NCBI GenBank assembly: GCA_015075625.1
Contig: JABTTZ010000005.1
Coordinates: forward strand, 60,410-124,409
Reading direction: 5' to 3'
DNA length: 64,000 nucleotides
Source of the DNA: Anaerolineales bacterium
GTDB lineage: Bacteria > Chloroflexota > Anaerolineae > Aggregatilineales > UBA2796
In this document: one piece after another, positions 28,031-37,075 of the stretch
Layout of the letters: every line of letters begins with the position of its first letter
How positions within the stretch are numbered: the stretch's first letter is position 1
The notes under the pieces: model-generated
The model's input: the letters and a program-made list of their open reading frames with translations, nothing else
Database searches by the model: none
Told to the model about the DNA's origin: nothing
Made by a program: the position numbers and the translations under genes

Positions 28031-29872
28031 ATGCAGCCAACACGGGCTATTACCAAGCGAATCCTCCCCGGTTCGCTCACGGGCATCCAAACTTGGGTGC
28101 GTCTCATGGGCTATCTGCGCCCCTATCGCCGTTGGGTTGTCGTCACCGCCATCGCGCTCACCGCATCTACCATCCTTGCTATTCTCATCCCGCGTCTGCT
28201 CCGCGACGTGATCGATATTGGCGTGACGCAAGGCGAATCATCGTTTATGGTTGCGGCGGGTGCGCTCGTCATTGGCTTGGGCATTTTTCGTGGAGTCTCG
28301 GGCTTCCTCTTTCGCTTTTTTGGCGAGCGCCTTTCCCACTACATTGCCTATGACATTCGCAACGAAGTCTACGACAAGGTACAGCGCCTGCCCTTTGCCT
28401 ACCACGACAGTGCCCAAACGGGGACACTGATCACCGTTGCCATCAGCGATGTGGACGAGGTGCAGCGGTATTTTGGCTTCGGCTTGATCGACGGTATCAA
28501 CACGCTCTTATTGTTTGCGGGCGTCACCGTCATGATGCTGACGACCAACCTCTGGCTCACCCTAATTGCCCTCACACCCCTCATTCCTCTGGCGATCCTC
28601 TCTGTACGCTTTGCCCGACAGGTTGATCCGCGTTGGCGCGGCATCATGGAGCGCGTCCAAAAGTTGGGCAATCACCTTCAGGAAAGCGTCATCGGGGCGC
28701 AGGTCGTTCGTGCCTTTGCCCGTGAGGATTACGAGATCGGCAAATTTGCCTACCAAAACGTTGAATTATTCAACCAGCAGCTTGGGCTAACCCGTACATG
28801 GGCATACTTCTTGCCCCTCAGCGCGTTCATCGTCACCTGTTCGGTGGCAGCGGTGCTGTTTGTGGGGGCGCTTTTAGAGCGGGCAGGCATGGCGGGCGTC
28901 ACCGTGGGGACAGTGGTCGCTTTCAACGCCTATGTGCTGCTCTTAGGGCAGCCTCTCCGCTTTTTCGGTTTTGTGATCATCCTTACGACGCAGGGCGTCA
29001 CCAGCAGCCGCCGCATCTTCGATATTTTAGACGCCGCCGAAGACATCAAAGATGTTCCCAACGCCGTGCCGCTCCCCCCCATTAAAGGGCATGTCCGGTT
29101 CGAAAACCTCAGCTTTCGTTACCCCGATGCGCCTGATTACACCCTACGAGGGATCACCATCGAAGCGCAGCCGGGACAGGTGATCGCCCTTTTGGGCAAA
29201 ACCGGATCGGGCAAAAGCAGCCTGATCAACCTGATCTCTCGCTTTTACGAGGCAACACAAGGGCGCGTCCTAATTGATGGGAGAGATGTGAAAACGGTCA
29301 CGCTGGAGAGTCTGCGGCGGCAAATTGGCGTTGTCTTACAGGAATCCCTTTTGTTTTCGGCGTCCATCCGCGAAAATATCGCCTATGGTCGCCCCGATGT
29401 TTCCGAGGAGGCGATCATCGCCGCAGCAGAGGCGGCAAACGCACACGGCTTCATCACCGAATTTCCCGATGGCTACGACACGCTCATCGGTGAGCGCGGT
29501 GTGACACTTTCCGGCGGGCAGCGCCAGCGGATCGCCATTGCGCGGGCGCTGCTCATCGATCCGCGCATCCTCATCCTTGACGATTCGATGAGCAGTGTCG
29601 ATACGAAAACAGAATTCCTCATCCAAGAGGCGCTTGAACGGCTGATGAAAGGGCGGACGACCTTCGTCATTGCCCAACGCCTCACCACCGTCCAAAACGC
29701 CGATACCATCCTCGTCTTAGATCACGGCGAGATTGCCGAACGCGGCACGCACGCTGACCTTTTGGCACGTGATGGGCTTTACGCTGATATTTACCGTTTG
29801 CAACTCGAAGATCAAGAACGCCTGCGCCGTGAACTCATGGTGACGGGCGGTTTGTTGGAGGCGAAACCGTAA
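28031..29872 (+). CDS. ABC exporter subunit 1 (TMD-NBD) with degenerate Walker B
   Basis: 613-residue half-transporter of the MsbA/BmrC type: six hydrophobic helices (to ~325), then an ATPase domain with Walker A ALLGKTGSGKSSLINLI, a Q-loop, and the intact signature LSGGQRQRIAIARAL. Its Walker B is ILILDDSMSSVD: Asp518 replaces the catalytic Glu. That change is typical of one partner in heterodimeric exporters. It lies 6 bp before a second, complementary half-transporter. GGAGG precedes the ATG by about 11 nt. Substrate unknown; lipids or drugs are typical. Confidence 0.88.
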   Translation: MQPTRAITKRILPGSLTGIQTWVRLMGYLRPYRRWVVVTAIALTASTILAILIPRLLRDVIDIGVTQGESSFMVAAGALVIGLGIFRGVSGFLFRFFGERLSHYIAYDIRNEVYDKVQRLPFAYHDSAQTGTLITVAISDVDEVQRYFGFGLIDGINTLLLFAGVTVMMLTTNLWLTLIALTPLIPLAILSVRFARQVDPRWRGIMERVQKLGNHLQESVIGAQVVRAFAREDYEIGKFAYQNVELFNQQLGLTRTWAYFLPLSAFIVTCSVAAVLFVGALLERAGMAGVTVGTVVAFNAYVLLLGQPLRFFGFVIILTTQGVTSSRRIFDILDAAEDIKDVPNAVPLPPIKGHVRFENLSFRYPDAPDYTLRGITIEAQPGQVIALLGKTGSGKSSLINLISRFYEATQGRVLIDGRDVKTVTLESLRRQIGVVLQESLLFSASIRENIAYGRPDVSEEAIIAAAEAANAHGFITEFPDGYDTLIGERGVTLSGGQRQRIAIARALLIDPRILILDDSMSSVDTKTEFLIQEALERLMKGRTTFVIAQRLTTVQNADTILVLDHGEIAERGTHADLLARDGLYADIYRLQLEDQERLRRELMVTGGLLEAKP

Positions 29873-29878
29873 CCCCCT

Positions 29879-31801
29879 ATGGGAATGATGCTCTCAGCAA
29901 CAGCCGAACATACGAAAAAGGTCTTCGATTGGGCGGTGACGAAACGCCTTTTCACCTACCTTCGCCCTTTCCGCAAGCAGCTTATCCGTGCCTTTGCAGC
30001 GGCGGTTCTCACCGTCGTTGCCGCTGTTGTTGGCTCGCCCCTGATCGGCTTCATTGTCGAACGGGGCGTTCAAAACCGCGATCTGATGGCGGTGGCTGTG
30101 GGTGTTTTGGTTTACCTTGCCGCCGATGGCTTTGGCACGCTTGGCTTTCACCTTCAAGTGCGGAATATGTCCTACGCCGGGCAGCATGTGATCCAAAAAC
30201 TACGCGATGAAATGTTCGCCCACATTCAGCACCTCTCGCTCTCATTCTTCAGCACCTACGAAACAGGGCGGCTGATCGCCCGCGTCGTGGGCGATGTCAA
30301 CGTCCTGCGCGAGGCGCTCACCTTTGCCATTGTTGGCACGTTCCGCGATCTGATGATCCTGATCGGTATTCTGATCGCCATGACGCTGATCAACCTCCCC
30401 CTAACGTTGGTGGCGTTGGCTGCTTGCGCCGCCTTGATCATTGTCGCCAATGTCTGGCGTATTTATGCACGCAAGGCATACAGCGCCGTCCGCGAGACGA
30501 ACGCCGTTGTCAACGCCGAACTCAGCGAAGCCTTCAACGCCGTCCGTGTGACCCAGGCGTTCGCCCGTGAGGGGTTTAACTACCGCCGCTTTGCGGAGGA
30601 GAAGAATCTTGCCCACCGCAAGACGAACACCCGCGCCGCGCTGATTAGCGCCGGATTTTTCCCGACGATTGAACTCGTTGCCGGCGTGACGATGGGCTTT
30701 TTGATCATCGTTGGTGGGTCGCTGGTTTTGAATCAGCAGCTTTCCGTAGCGACCTTAATCACCTTTGTCCTGTACATCGAGCAGTTGTTCTTTCCCATTC
30801 GGATGTTGGCGCAGCGTTACAACATCTTCCAATCGGTCATGGCCGCTGGCGATAAAATCTTCACCTTACTCGATACCCCTATCGAGGTGGATGACGCGCC
30901 CGATGCAGTGGACGCGCCGCCCCTCAAAGGGCATGTCCGCTTTGAAGAGGTCGCCTTCACCTACACCGACCCACTCACAGCGAAGGCGGAAACTTCTGGC
31001 GATTTGAAGGTGGCAGAGCGTAGTAAGAAAAATGGGACAAATGGCGCAAATGGGCATCATCCTGAGAATGGGCATGAATATGAGTCGCCACTCCCGGGCG
31101 GCGAAAACGTTTTGAAAAACGTCACGTTGGATGTTCCCGCTGGCTCTACGGTAGCGCTGGTGGGGCATACCGGAGCGGGAAAAACAAGCATCGTCAAGCT
31201 GATCATGCGCTTCTATGACATCAAAGAGGGGCGCTTGACGATTGACGGTATGGATATTCGCCGCTTAAAACAGAAAAGTCTTCGCGCCCAAATGGGTGTC
31301 GTCACCCAAGAGACGCACCTGTTTAGCGGCACAGTTTTGGAAAACATCCGTTACGGGCGCTTGACCGCAACCGACGAGGAGGTGAAGGCTTCGGCGCGTG
31401 CTGTTGGCGCAGAGCCGTTCATCCTCCGCCTAGAAAACGGCTACGATACAGAGGTGCATGAAGGCGGTGCGCTTCTCTCATCGGGACAAAAACAACTTCT
31501 TGCCTTCGCCCGTGCGCTGCTGGCAGACCCGCGCATCTTGATCCTTGACGAGGCGACCAGCAGCATCGACACCCAGACCGAAAAGGTGATTCAAACGGCG
31601 CTGACAACGCTGCTCAAAGGGCGTACCAGTTTTGTCATTGCCCACCGTCTCAGCACAATCACGGCGGCGGATGTGATCGTCGTCATGGATCACGGTCAGA
31701 TTATTGAAAAGGGGTCACACAGCGACCTTTTGGCATTGGGCGGCATGTACCGCGATCTCTATACAATGGCGTATGCCAAGCCGATCCAATCGGTGAACTA
31801 A
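29879..31801 (+). CDS. ABC exporter subunit 2 (TMD-NBD) with catalytic Glu and variant signature
   Basis: 640-residue partner of the preceding half-transporter. Walker A ALVGHTGAGKTSIVKLIMRF and Walker B ILILDEATSSIDT, with the catalytic Glu, are canonical. The signature is LSSGQKQLLAFARAL rather than LSGGQ. In BmrC/BmrD-like pairs the degenerate site is made of subunit 1 Walker motifs and a subunit 2 signature of this kind, which fits here. About 45 Gly/Asn/His-rich residues (including NGTNGANGHHPENGHEYE) are inserted between the A-loop region FTYTDP and GGENVLKNVTL. Start ATG 29879; ATGs at 29885 and 29888 are alternatives. Confidence 0.88.
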   Translation: MGMMLSATAEHTKKVFDWAVTKRLFTYLRPFRKQLIRAFAAAVLTVVAAVVGSPLIGFIVERGVQNRDLMAVAVGVLVYLAADGFGTLGFHLQVRNMSYAGQHVIQKLRDEMFAHIQHLSLSFFSTYETGRLIARVVGDVNVLREALTFAIVGTFRDLMILIGILIAMTLINLPLTLVALAACAALIIVANVWRIYARKAYSAVRETNAVVNAELSEAFNAVRVTQAFAREGFNYRRFAEEKNLAHRKTNTRAALISAGFFPTIELVAGVTMGFLIIVGGSLVLNQQLSVATLITFVLYIEQLFFPIRMLAQRYNIFQSVMAAGDKIFTLLDTPIEVDDAPDAVDAPPLKGHVRFEEVAFTYTDPLTAKAETSGDLKVAERSKKNGTNGANGHHPENGHEYESPLPGGENVLKNVTLDVPAGSTVALVGHTGAGKTSIVKLIMRFYDIKEGRLTIDGMDIRRLKQKSLRAQMGVVTQETHLFSGTVLENIRYGRLTATDEEVKASARAVGAEPFILRLENGYDTEVHEGGALLSSGQKQLLAFARALLADPRILILDEATSSIDTQTEKVIQTALTTLLKGRTSFVIAHRLSTITAADVIVVMDHGQIIEKGSHSDLLALGGMYRDLYTMAYAKPIQSVN

Positions 31802-32059
31802 GAACCTACCCGTAAATTCGGGTTTGGCGTATAAGCGAGGCGTCTCTGGCAACCACACCTGGCTTGCCAATGGTGCGTTTCCCTAAACGTTGCCAACAAA
31901 GGAGGGTGAGGGCTTGTGCCTACCATTCACATGGTTAATTTACGGATAGATACTAAGCATGCCTCAAGGGATGCTCCACAAAGTGGTGGGGAAAGGCGGC
32001 AAAACACGTTACCCTTTTCTGTTTAGGACTGTGTGGGACATGATGAAAAGGTGTAGCCT

Positions 32060-32983
32060 GTGAATCTCATGCGGTGGGTAAAAATGGGCATTCTCGGCGG
32101 TGGAGTAGGGGCGGCGGGGGCGTGGCTGTGGCGCTACCTTCAACCCGAACATTCGCCGCTGGTACTAGAACATGCCGTCGTTGTGATCACTGGGGCATCG
32201 GGGGGCATTGGGCGTGCCTATGCCCATACCTTTGCCAAACAAGGCTGTCGGATTGTCCTTGCCGCCCGCCGTGCCGATGCGTTGGAGGAAGTCCGCACGG
32301 AGATCGCCCCCTATGCCGCAGATGTTTTGGTTGTCCCGACGGATGTCCGTGATGATGACGCTCTTGGCAGGCTTGTCCAGACCACGCTGGATGCCTTTGG
32401 GCAGATTGATATCCTGATCAACAATGCCGGCGTGACACAGCACGGAATGCTGCACCGCGAATCACCTCAAGATATTCGCGCCCTTGTCGATACAAACCTT
32501 GCCTCGGCAATGGCGCTCACCGCGCTTGCCCTCCCCTCCATGTTGGCGCGGGGATCGGGCTGGATTGTCAATCTCGCCTCGGTTGCCGGGCATACCGATT
32601 TTCCCTTTTACATCGTCTATGCCCCCGTCAAACGCGGCTTGATCAGTTTTGGCGATACGCTTCGCCGCCAATTGGATGGGACAGGCGTCCACGTCCTCAA
32701 TGTCATGCCCAGCTACACCACAACGGCGATGGTCACTCCTTCTGTCATGGCGTGGGTGAAAAGCATGGACATGGCGGTTGATACCCCTGAGACCATCGCT
32801 GAAAAGACACTTGATGCGCTGTTGAAAAACCGCAAGGAACTCCTCTTTGGGGGGCTGCTTCTGCGAGGAGGCTTGTTCCTTCAACGGCATTTCCCGCGTT
32901 TGGCAGATATTCTGGGGCGGACGATGATTGATGTCACCACCTACGAAATGACGGATTCAAAAAGCCCCCTGCGTGAAAACTGA
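32060..32983 (+). CDS. SDR-family oxidoreductase with N-terminal membrane segment
   Basis: 307-residue NAD(P)-dependent short-chain dehydrogenase. The cofactor motif is VVVITGASGGIGRAYAHTFA, DILINNAGVTQHG is the NNAG strand, and the active site has Ser in NLASVAGHTD and Tyr187-x3-Lys191 (YAPVK). The first ~25 residues (ILGGGVGAAGAWLWRYL) look like a membrane anchor, common in dehydrogenases acting on lipids. The start is GTG 32060; a 258-bp region before it shows nothing else. Substrate unknown. Confidence 0.83.
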   Translation: MNLMRWVKMGILGGGVGAAGAWLWRYLQPEHSPLVLEHAVVVITGASGGIGRAYAHTFAKQGCRIVLAARRADALEEVRTEIAPYAADVLVVPTDVRDDDALGRLVQTTLDAFGQIDILINNAGVTQHGMLHRESPQDIRALVDTNLASAMALTALALPSMLARGSGWIVNLASVAGHTDFPFYIVYAPVKRGLISFGDTLRRQLDGTGVHVLNVMPSYTTTAMVTPSVMAWVKSMDMAVDTPETIAEKTLDALLKNRKELLFGGLLLRGGLFLQRHFPRLADILGRTMIDVTTYEMTDSKSPLREN

Positions 32984-33014
32984 ACTGGGTGGTTATCAAG
33001 CCTCCCGTTCCTGA

Positions 33015-33069
33015 AAACCATCCTCGGCGGCGGCTTGAGCAGCAAAGCCAGCCAGCCGTCTCAATGCCC
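33015..33069. repeat. 55-bp block, copy A
   Basis: Identical to 33840-33894 at 52 of 55 positions, in direct orientation, flanking the small exported-protein gene. On the minus strand both copies keep one reading frame open (ALRRLAGFAAQAAAE). Two of the three differences are synonymous in that frame. In copy A the frame continues to a stop just past EDGFQEREA and is open upstream for ~35 codons without an obvious start, suggesting a decayed gene end or a mobile remnant. Confidence 0.75.
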
Positions 33070-33195
33070 GCTGCGCGATGAGTGCCACCCCTGATCGGGA
33101 TAAAAGATTGCGGGGAGTCCGCCACACTGGGGGAAGTCCACCCTTGACTCTATGCTGCGCCTCAGATTAAGTCCGGACTACTGCGGAATTGGGCA

Positions 33196-33280
33196 GTTTA
33201 CTAAACAGTACAAAGTACCTATTTCAGGAACCTAAACGGTGGAGTACCCTCCTTGATGTTAGTAAGTAACCTTTACTAAC
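33196..33280 (+). promoter_or_regulatory. TTACTAA palindromes upstream of the small exported protein
   Basis: The motif TTACTAA occurs three times: as the 11-bp palindrome GTTTACTAAAC (33196-33206), and as a facing pair GTTAGTAA (33258-33265) / TTACTAAC (33273-33280) with a 7-nt spacer. The pair ends 28 nt before the start codon. This looks like a dimeric repressor or activator site. I could not fix a -35/-10 pair with confidence. Confidence 0.45.
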
Positions 33281-33308
33281 TATCTCAATCAAAGAAGGAA
33301 GAAGACCG

Positions 33309-33629
33309 ATGTTAGCAATTGTTCGTCCACTGCGTTTGGCCATCCGCATGTTTGCGCTGGCTGTTTTAATCGGGCTGCTCGCGTTTGCCTCAACCCCCGG
33401 CATCTCAAAAGCTGCCAGCCCACACTTCGCGAACTTTTATCCGTATTGTCCAGGGGTAACCAAATCCGGCGATATTATCTACAATGGCAACGCTTATAAT
33501 CCGCAATGCGTCCACCGCATCGGCGGCTGGTATATTTTCTCCATTGATGTTCCATCTGCCTGCAAATGGACGTATGGTCAATCATCTCAAGCAGTCTGGA
33601 CTTCGCAAGGTTGGCAGTGCACCTATTAA
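33309..33629 (+). CDS. Small exported four-cysteine protein
   Basis: 106 residues: a signal peptide (MFALAVLIGLLAFASTPGIS, cleavage near residue 36, AAS), then a ~70-residue mature part with four cysteines (YCPG, QCVH, ACKW, QCTY) that could form two disulfides. Aromatic residues are frequent (GGWYIF, WTYGQ, TSQGWQC). A purine-rich AAGGAAGAAGA lies just before the ATG. I do not recognise the family; a secreted peptide toxin, lectin-like or envelope protein are all possible. Flanked by duplicated blocks and by possible operator palindromes. Confidence 0.7.
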   Translation: MLAIVRPLRLAIRMFALAVLIGLLAFASTPGISKAASPHFANFYPYCPGVTKSGDIIYNGNAYNPQCVHRIGGWYIFSIDVPSACKWTYGQSSQAVWTSQGWQCTY

Positions 33630-33737
33630 GCCTTAAGCGGCTGTCTTTGGGTGGCACGGCTTAACCGCTGCTGTTTTTGTAACCGCTCAAAATCGCCTTT
33701 TACATTCAAGCCGAGTCGTTACTTGACACACTAGAAT

Positions 33738-33793
33738 CTGCGCCGTTGGCAAAATAAGCTAAAATTCATCAATGAACAACGCCAACGGCGCAG
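33738..33793. repeat. 13-bp perfect inverted repeat with 30-nt loop
   Basis: CTGCGCCGTTGGC at 33738-33750 and its exact complement GCCAACGGCGCAG at 33781-33793. The loop is AT-rich. It lies between the small exported-protein gene and copy B of the duplicated block. It may be a mobile-element terminus pair or a transcript hairpin; no T-tract follows. Confidence 0.7.
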
Positions 33794-33839
33794 CCAAAGA
33801 GCAGTTTCTGGTTCCTCAAGTCCCCTCCCCTTTTTTTGC

Positions 33840-33894
33840 AAACCATTCTCGGCGGCAGCTTGAGCAGCAAAGCCGGCCAGCCGTCTCAATGCCC
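33840..33894. repeat. 55-bp block, copy B
   Basis: Second copy of the block described at 33015-33069, 825 bp downstream in the same orientation. The surrounding 33630-34000 has no convincing gene; short frames on both strands here lack ribosome sites and family resemblance. Confidence 0.75.
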
Positions 33895-34001
33895 TTAAGC
33901 ACCCCTCACCTTTGCCTGAAACGACCTTTGGGAAGATCGTTTGACCCCATTTTTCCATTCATTTTCACAGTCTGTTCGCTTATTTTACGGGCTGCCGATC
34001 C

Positions 34002-34029
34002 GTGAATTCCAAATTAAAAATGTTATAAT
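34002..34029 (+). promoter_or_regulatory. Promoter for the M16 protease gene
   Basis: A perfect -10 TATAAT (34024-34029) with a weak -35 GTGAAT 16 bp upstream, in an AT-rich stretch about 45 nt before the start region. The -35 is poor, so the call rests on the -10 and the position. Confidence 0.45.
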
Positions 34030-34080
34030 CCACCCTAGCGCATAAACTACATAAAAATTCTGAAAGGGAAATACTTGGCT

Positions 34081-36996
34081 ATGGACGTTACAAACACTGC
34101 CTTTGAATTCCTTCGGGAGCAGGTGATCCCTGAACTGAACACAACTGCCAAACTGTACCGCCACCGCAAGACCGGGGCGCAGGTGCTTTCGATGGAAAAA
34201 GACGACGAGAACAAAGTCTTTGGTGTCGCCTTTTACACACCCGTCGAAGATTCCACCGGAATCACCCATATCATCGAACATTCCGTCTTGTGCGGGTCGC
34301 GCAAGTACCCCCTTAAAGAGCCATTTATCGAACTGAACAAGGGATCGCTGGCGACCTTCCTCAATGCTTTCACCTACCCGGATCGCACCGTTTACCCGCT
34401 GGCAAGCCAAAACGTTCAAGACTTCTATAATCTAATCGATGTTTATCTTGACGCAGTGTTCTACCCGCGCATCAGCCCGGAAACGCTGGCTCAAGAAGGC
34501 TGGCATTACGATCTCGATGATCCCAATGCGGAGATGATCTACAAGGGTATTGTCTTTAACGAGATGAAAGGGAATTATTCCGACCCCGACAGTCTTGTCC
34601 AGCAATATTCGCTGAATGCCCTATTCAGCGACACCCGCCATTACAGCGTCGATTCCGGCGGCGACCCCCGTGCTATTCCCGATCTCACCTATGCTGCCTT
34701 CAAACGCTACCACGAAATCTACTATCACCCCTCCAACGCCATGTTTTACTTCTATGGCGATGATGATCCGGCAAAGCGTTTTGAACTGCTCGAGGGCTAT
34801 CTGAAAGACTTTGAGGCGATTTCAATTGAGAAAAAGCCCGATGTACAACCCCGCTGGAACGCTCCCCGCCGCCAAACCTTCACCTATGAAGGCGGTGAGG
34901 ATGCCAAAGCCTATGTCACCCTCAATTGGCTGCTCACCGATGGCGAAAATGCCGAAGAATCGCTGGCATTGGGGATTTTAAATCACATCCTGAATGGGAC
35001 GCCCGCCTCCCCGCTGCAAAAGGCGTTGATTGAATCCGGCTTGGGCGAGGGGCTGTCAGGCGGCGGCTTAGATCGGGATGTCTACCAATACTACTACTCA
35101 CTGGGCTTGAAAAACACTGCCACCGACGCTGCCGCGTCCGTTGAAACCCTCATGCTGAATACCCTCCGCGATCTGGTCGATAACGGCATTGATCCAGAGA
35201 TGATCGAAGCCTCTATGAACACGGTGGAGTTCTCCCTACGGGAACTGAACACGGGCGGCTTTCCGCGTGGGTTAGCGCTTTTCGTGGCAACCCTCCGCAC
35301 CTGGACGTATGGCGGCGATCCGCTCGCTCCCATCTCCTTTGAAGCGCCGCTGAATGCCATCAAAGCGCGGATTGCTCGCGGCGAAGCGTATTTTGAGTCC
35401 TTGATTCGGCGCTACTTTGTGGATAACCCGCACCGTCTGACGATGAGCCTGATCCCAGAGGGCGGCTATCAGATGAACTTAGAGGCGGCGGAACGCGCCC
35501 GCTTGGATGCCATTCGTGCGGCGATGAGCGGAGCGCAGATCGAGGAGGTGATCGCTGAGACGCACGCTCTGCGCGAGGCGCAAGAAACGCCTGATGCACC
35601 GGAATCATTGGCGCTGTTGCCCACTGTCCAACTCAGCGATATAGACAAGCAAAACAAAGCGATCCCGATCACGGTTGGATCGGCGGGTGGCGTTCCCGTC
35701 GTCTACCACGACATTTTCACGAACGGCATTGCCTACATTGATGTCGGCTTCAGCCTCTTTGCCCTTCCCATGAACTATCTGCCTTTGCTCAACCTCTTTA
35801 GCACGGCACTTCTGGAAATGGGGACGCAACGCGAAGATTACGTGAAGTTTACACAGCGCATCGGGCGCAAAACGGGCGGCATTGATGTAAGCACCCTTCT
35901 TTCCCCCATGCGCACAAACCGCAACGAGAGCGTTGCCTACCTGATGGTACGTGGCAAGGGAACAACAGGGCAGATCGCCGATCTCTTGGCGCTCTATGAA
36001 GACCTCTTGCTCAATGTGAAGTTTGACCAACAAGAACGCTTCAAACAGATCACCCTAGAGGCAAAATCTGGTTTGGAGAGTTTCCTCCTCCCCGGCGGGG
36101 CGCGGGTGATCAATGACCGAATGCGGGCGGGCTTCAACACGATTGATTGGGCGGAAGACGAAATGGGCGGCGTTGGGCAGCTTTTCTACCTGCGCGATCT
36201 GATCGCTCAGATTGAGACGGATTGGGCATCTGTCCTCGCCAAACTGGAGGATATGCGTCGTCTACTGATCAACCGCACCACGATGATTATCAATGTGACT
36301 CTCGATTCAGGGAACTATGCCAAGACATTCCCACAGATCGAGGCATTCGCTGCCAAACTCCCCAGTGCTGCGCCGCGCCTTGCCCCTTGGACACCAACAC
36401 TCCAACCGCGAAGTGAGGGGTTAAGCCTTCCCGCCCAAGTGAATTATGTTGGGTGGGCGGGCGATCTGTTCAGCGAGAGCTACGGCGTGCATGGCTCGTA
36501 CATTGCCGCCAATAACTTCCTGAACAGCGGCTACCTGTGGGAGCGGATTCGGATGCAGGGTGGTGCGTATGGTGGGTTCTGCGCCTTTGATCGCTTCACT
36601 GGCGTCTGGACATTCATGAGCTACCGCGATCCGAACACCGTGAATTCGCTCAAAGCCTATCAGGGGACGGGGGCATACCTCAAAGCACTCGATCTGCCAG
36701 AGCGCGAACTCCAGCGGATCATCATCGGCGGGGTAAGCCTCATGGATGCCCACTTGCTGCCTGATGCAAAGGGTTACACATCCTTCACCCGCTACCTTGT
36801 GGGCGAAACCGACGCCATGCGCCAGACCATGCGTGAGCAGCTTTTAGGGACAACCCTGAAGGACTTCCAACGTCTGGGCGAGGTGCTGGATGCCGCCTAC
36901 CCGAAGGGAATCACAGCGATCTTGGGGTCGGCAAGCGCCGTTGACACTGTGAATGATTACATCGGCGGCGGTTTGGCAGTGACGAAAATCGGCTGA
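34081..36996 (+). CDS. PreP-like M16C metallopeptidase
   Basis: 971-residue zinc protease of the presequence-peptidase (PreP/Cym1/falcilysin) type, which degrades short peptides inside a closed chamber. The inverted zinc motif is His63-x2-Glu66-His67 in THIIEHSVLCGSRKYPLKEP. GSLATFLNAFTYPDRTVYPL and IVFNEMKGNYSDPDSLVQQY, with the distal Glu ligand, are characteristic. Full length with both halves. AAAGGGAAA lies upstream; TTG at 34075 is an alternative start. No signal peptide, so cytoplasmic. Confidence 0.93.
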   Translation: MDVTNTAFEFLREQVIPELNTTAKLYRHRKTGAQVLSMEKDDENKVFGVAFYTPVEDSTGITHIIEHSVLCGSRKYPLKEPFIELNKGSLATFLNAFTYPDRTVYPLASQNVQDFYNLIDVYLDAVFYPRISPETLAQEGWHYDLDDPNAEMIYKGIVFNEMKGNYSDPDSLVQQYSLNALFSDTRHYSVDSGGDPRAIPDLTYAAFKRYHEIYYHPSNAMFYFYGDDDPAKRFELLEGYLKDFEAISIEKKPDVQPRWNAPRRQTFTYEGGEDAKAYVTLNWLLTDGENAEESLALGILNHILNGTPASPLQKALIESGLGEGLSGGGLDRDVYQYYYSLGLKNTATDAAASVETLMLNTLRDLVDNGIDPEMIEASMNTVEFSLRELNTGGFPRGLALFVATLRTWTYGGDPLAPISFEAPLNAIKARIARGEAYFESLIRRYFVDNPHRLTMSLIPEGGYQMNLEAAERARLDAIRAAMSGAQIEEVIAETHALREAQETPDAPESLALLPTVQLSDIDKQNKAIPITVGSAGGVPVVYHDIFTNGIAYIDVGFSLFALPMNYLPLLNLFSTALLEMGTQREDYVKFTQRIGRKTGGIDVSTLLSPMRTNRNESVAYLMVRGKGTTGQIADLLALYEDLLLNVKFDQQERFKQITLEAKSGLESFLLPGGARVINDRMRAGFNTIDWAEDEMGGVGQLFYLRDLIAQIETDWASVLAKLEDMRRLLINRTTMIINVTLDSGNYAKTFPQIEAFAAKLPSAAPRLAPWTPTLQPRSEGLSLPAQVNYVGWAGDLFSESYGVHGSYIAANNFLNSGYLWERIRMQGGAYGGFCAFDRFTGVWTFMSYRDPNTVNSLKAYQGTGAYLKALDLPERELQRIIIGGVSLMDAHLLPDAKGYTSFTRYLVGETDAMRQTMREQLLGTTLKDFQRLGEVLDAAYPKGITAILGSASAVDTVNDYIGGGLAVTKIG

Positions 36997-37011
36997 GACA
37001 CACCTCGACGT

Positions 37012-37032
37012 AGAGGGGGCATGTCCCCCTCT
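37012..37032. terminator. Hairpin between convergent genes
   Basis: Perfect 8-bp inverted repeat AGAGGGGG / CCCCCTCT with a 5-nt loop, 15 bp after the protease stop and before the end of the convergent SH3b gene. No T-tract; a bidirectional terminator is plausible. Confidence 0.5.
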
Positions 37033-37075
37033 CGCCCAACGATGGGGGCGGCGTTCAGCCGTGCTGCCTCCCCCC

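Noticed and set aside
31808..31823. Hairpin ACCCG-TAAATT-CGGGT after the ABC exporter genes
   Set aside because: Only a 5-bp stem with three T's after it; not enough for a terminator call.
33772..34005. 77-codon plus-strand frame after the small exported protein gene
   Set aside because: It crosses the 13-bp inverted repeat and the duplicated block, has no ribosome site or family resemblance, and overlaps an equally long minus-strand frame; judged non-coding.
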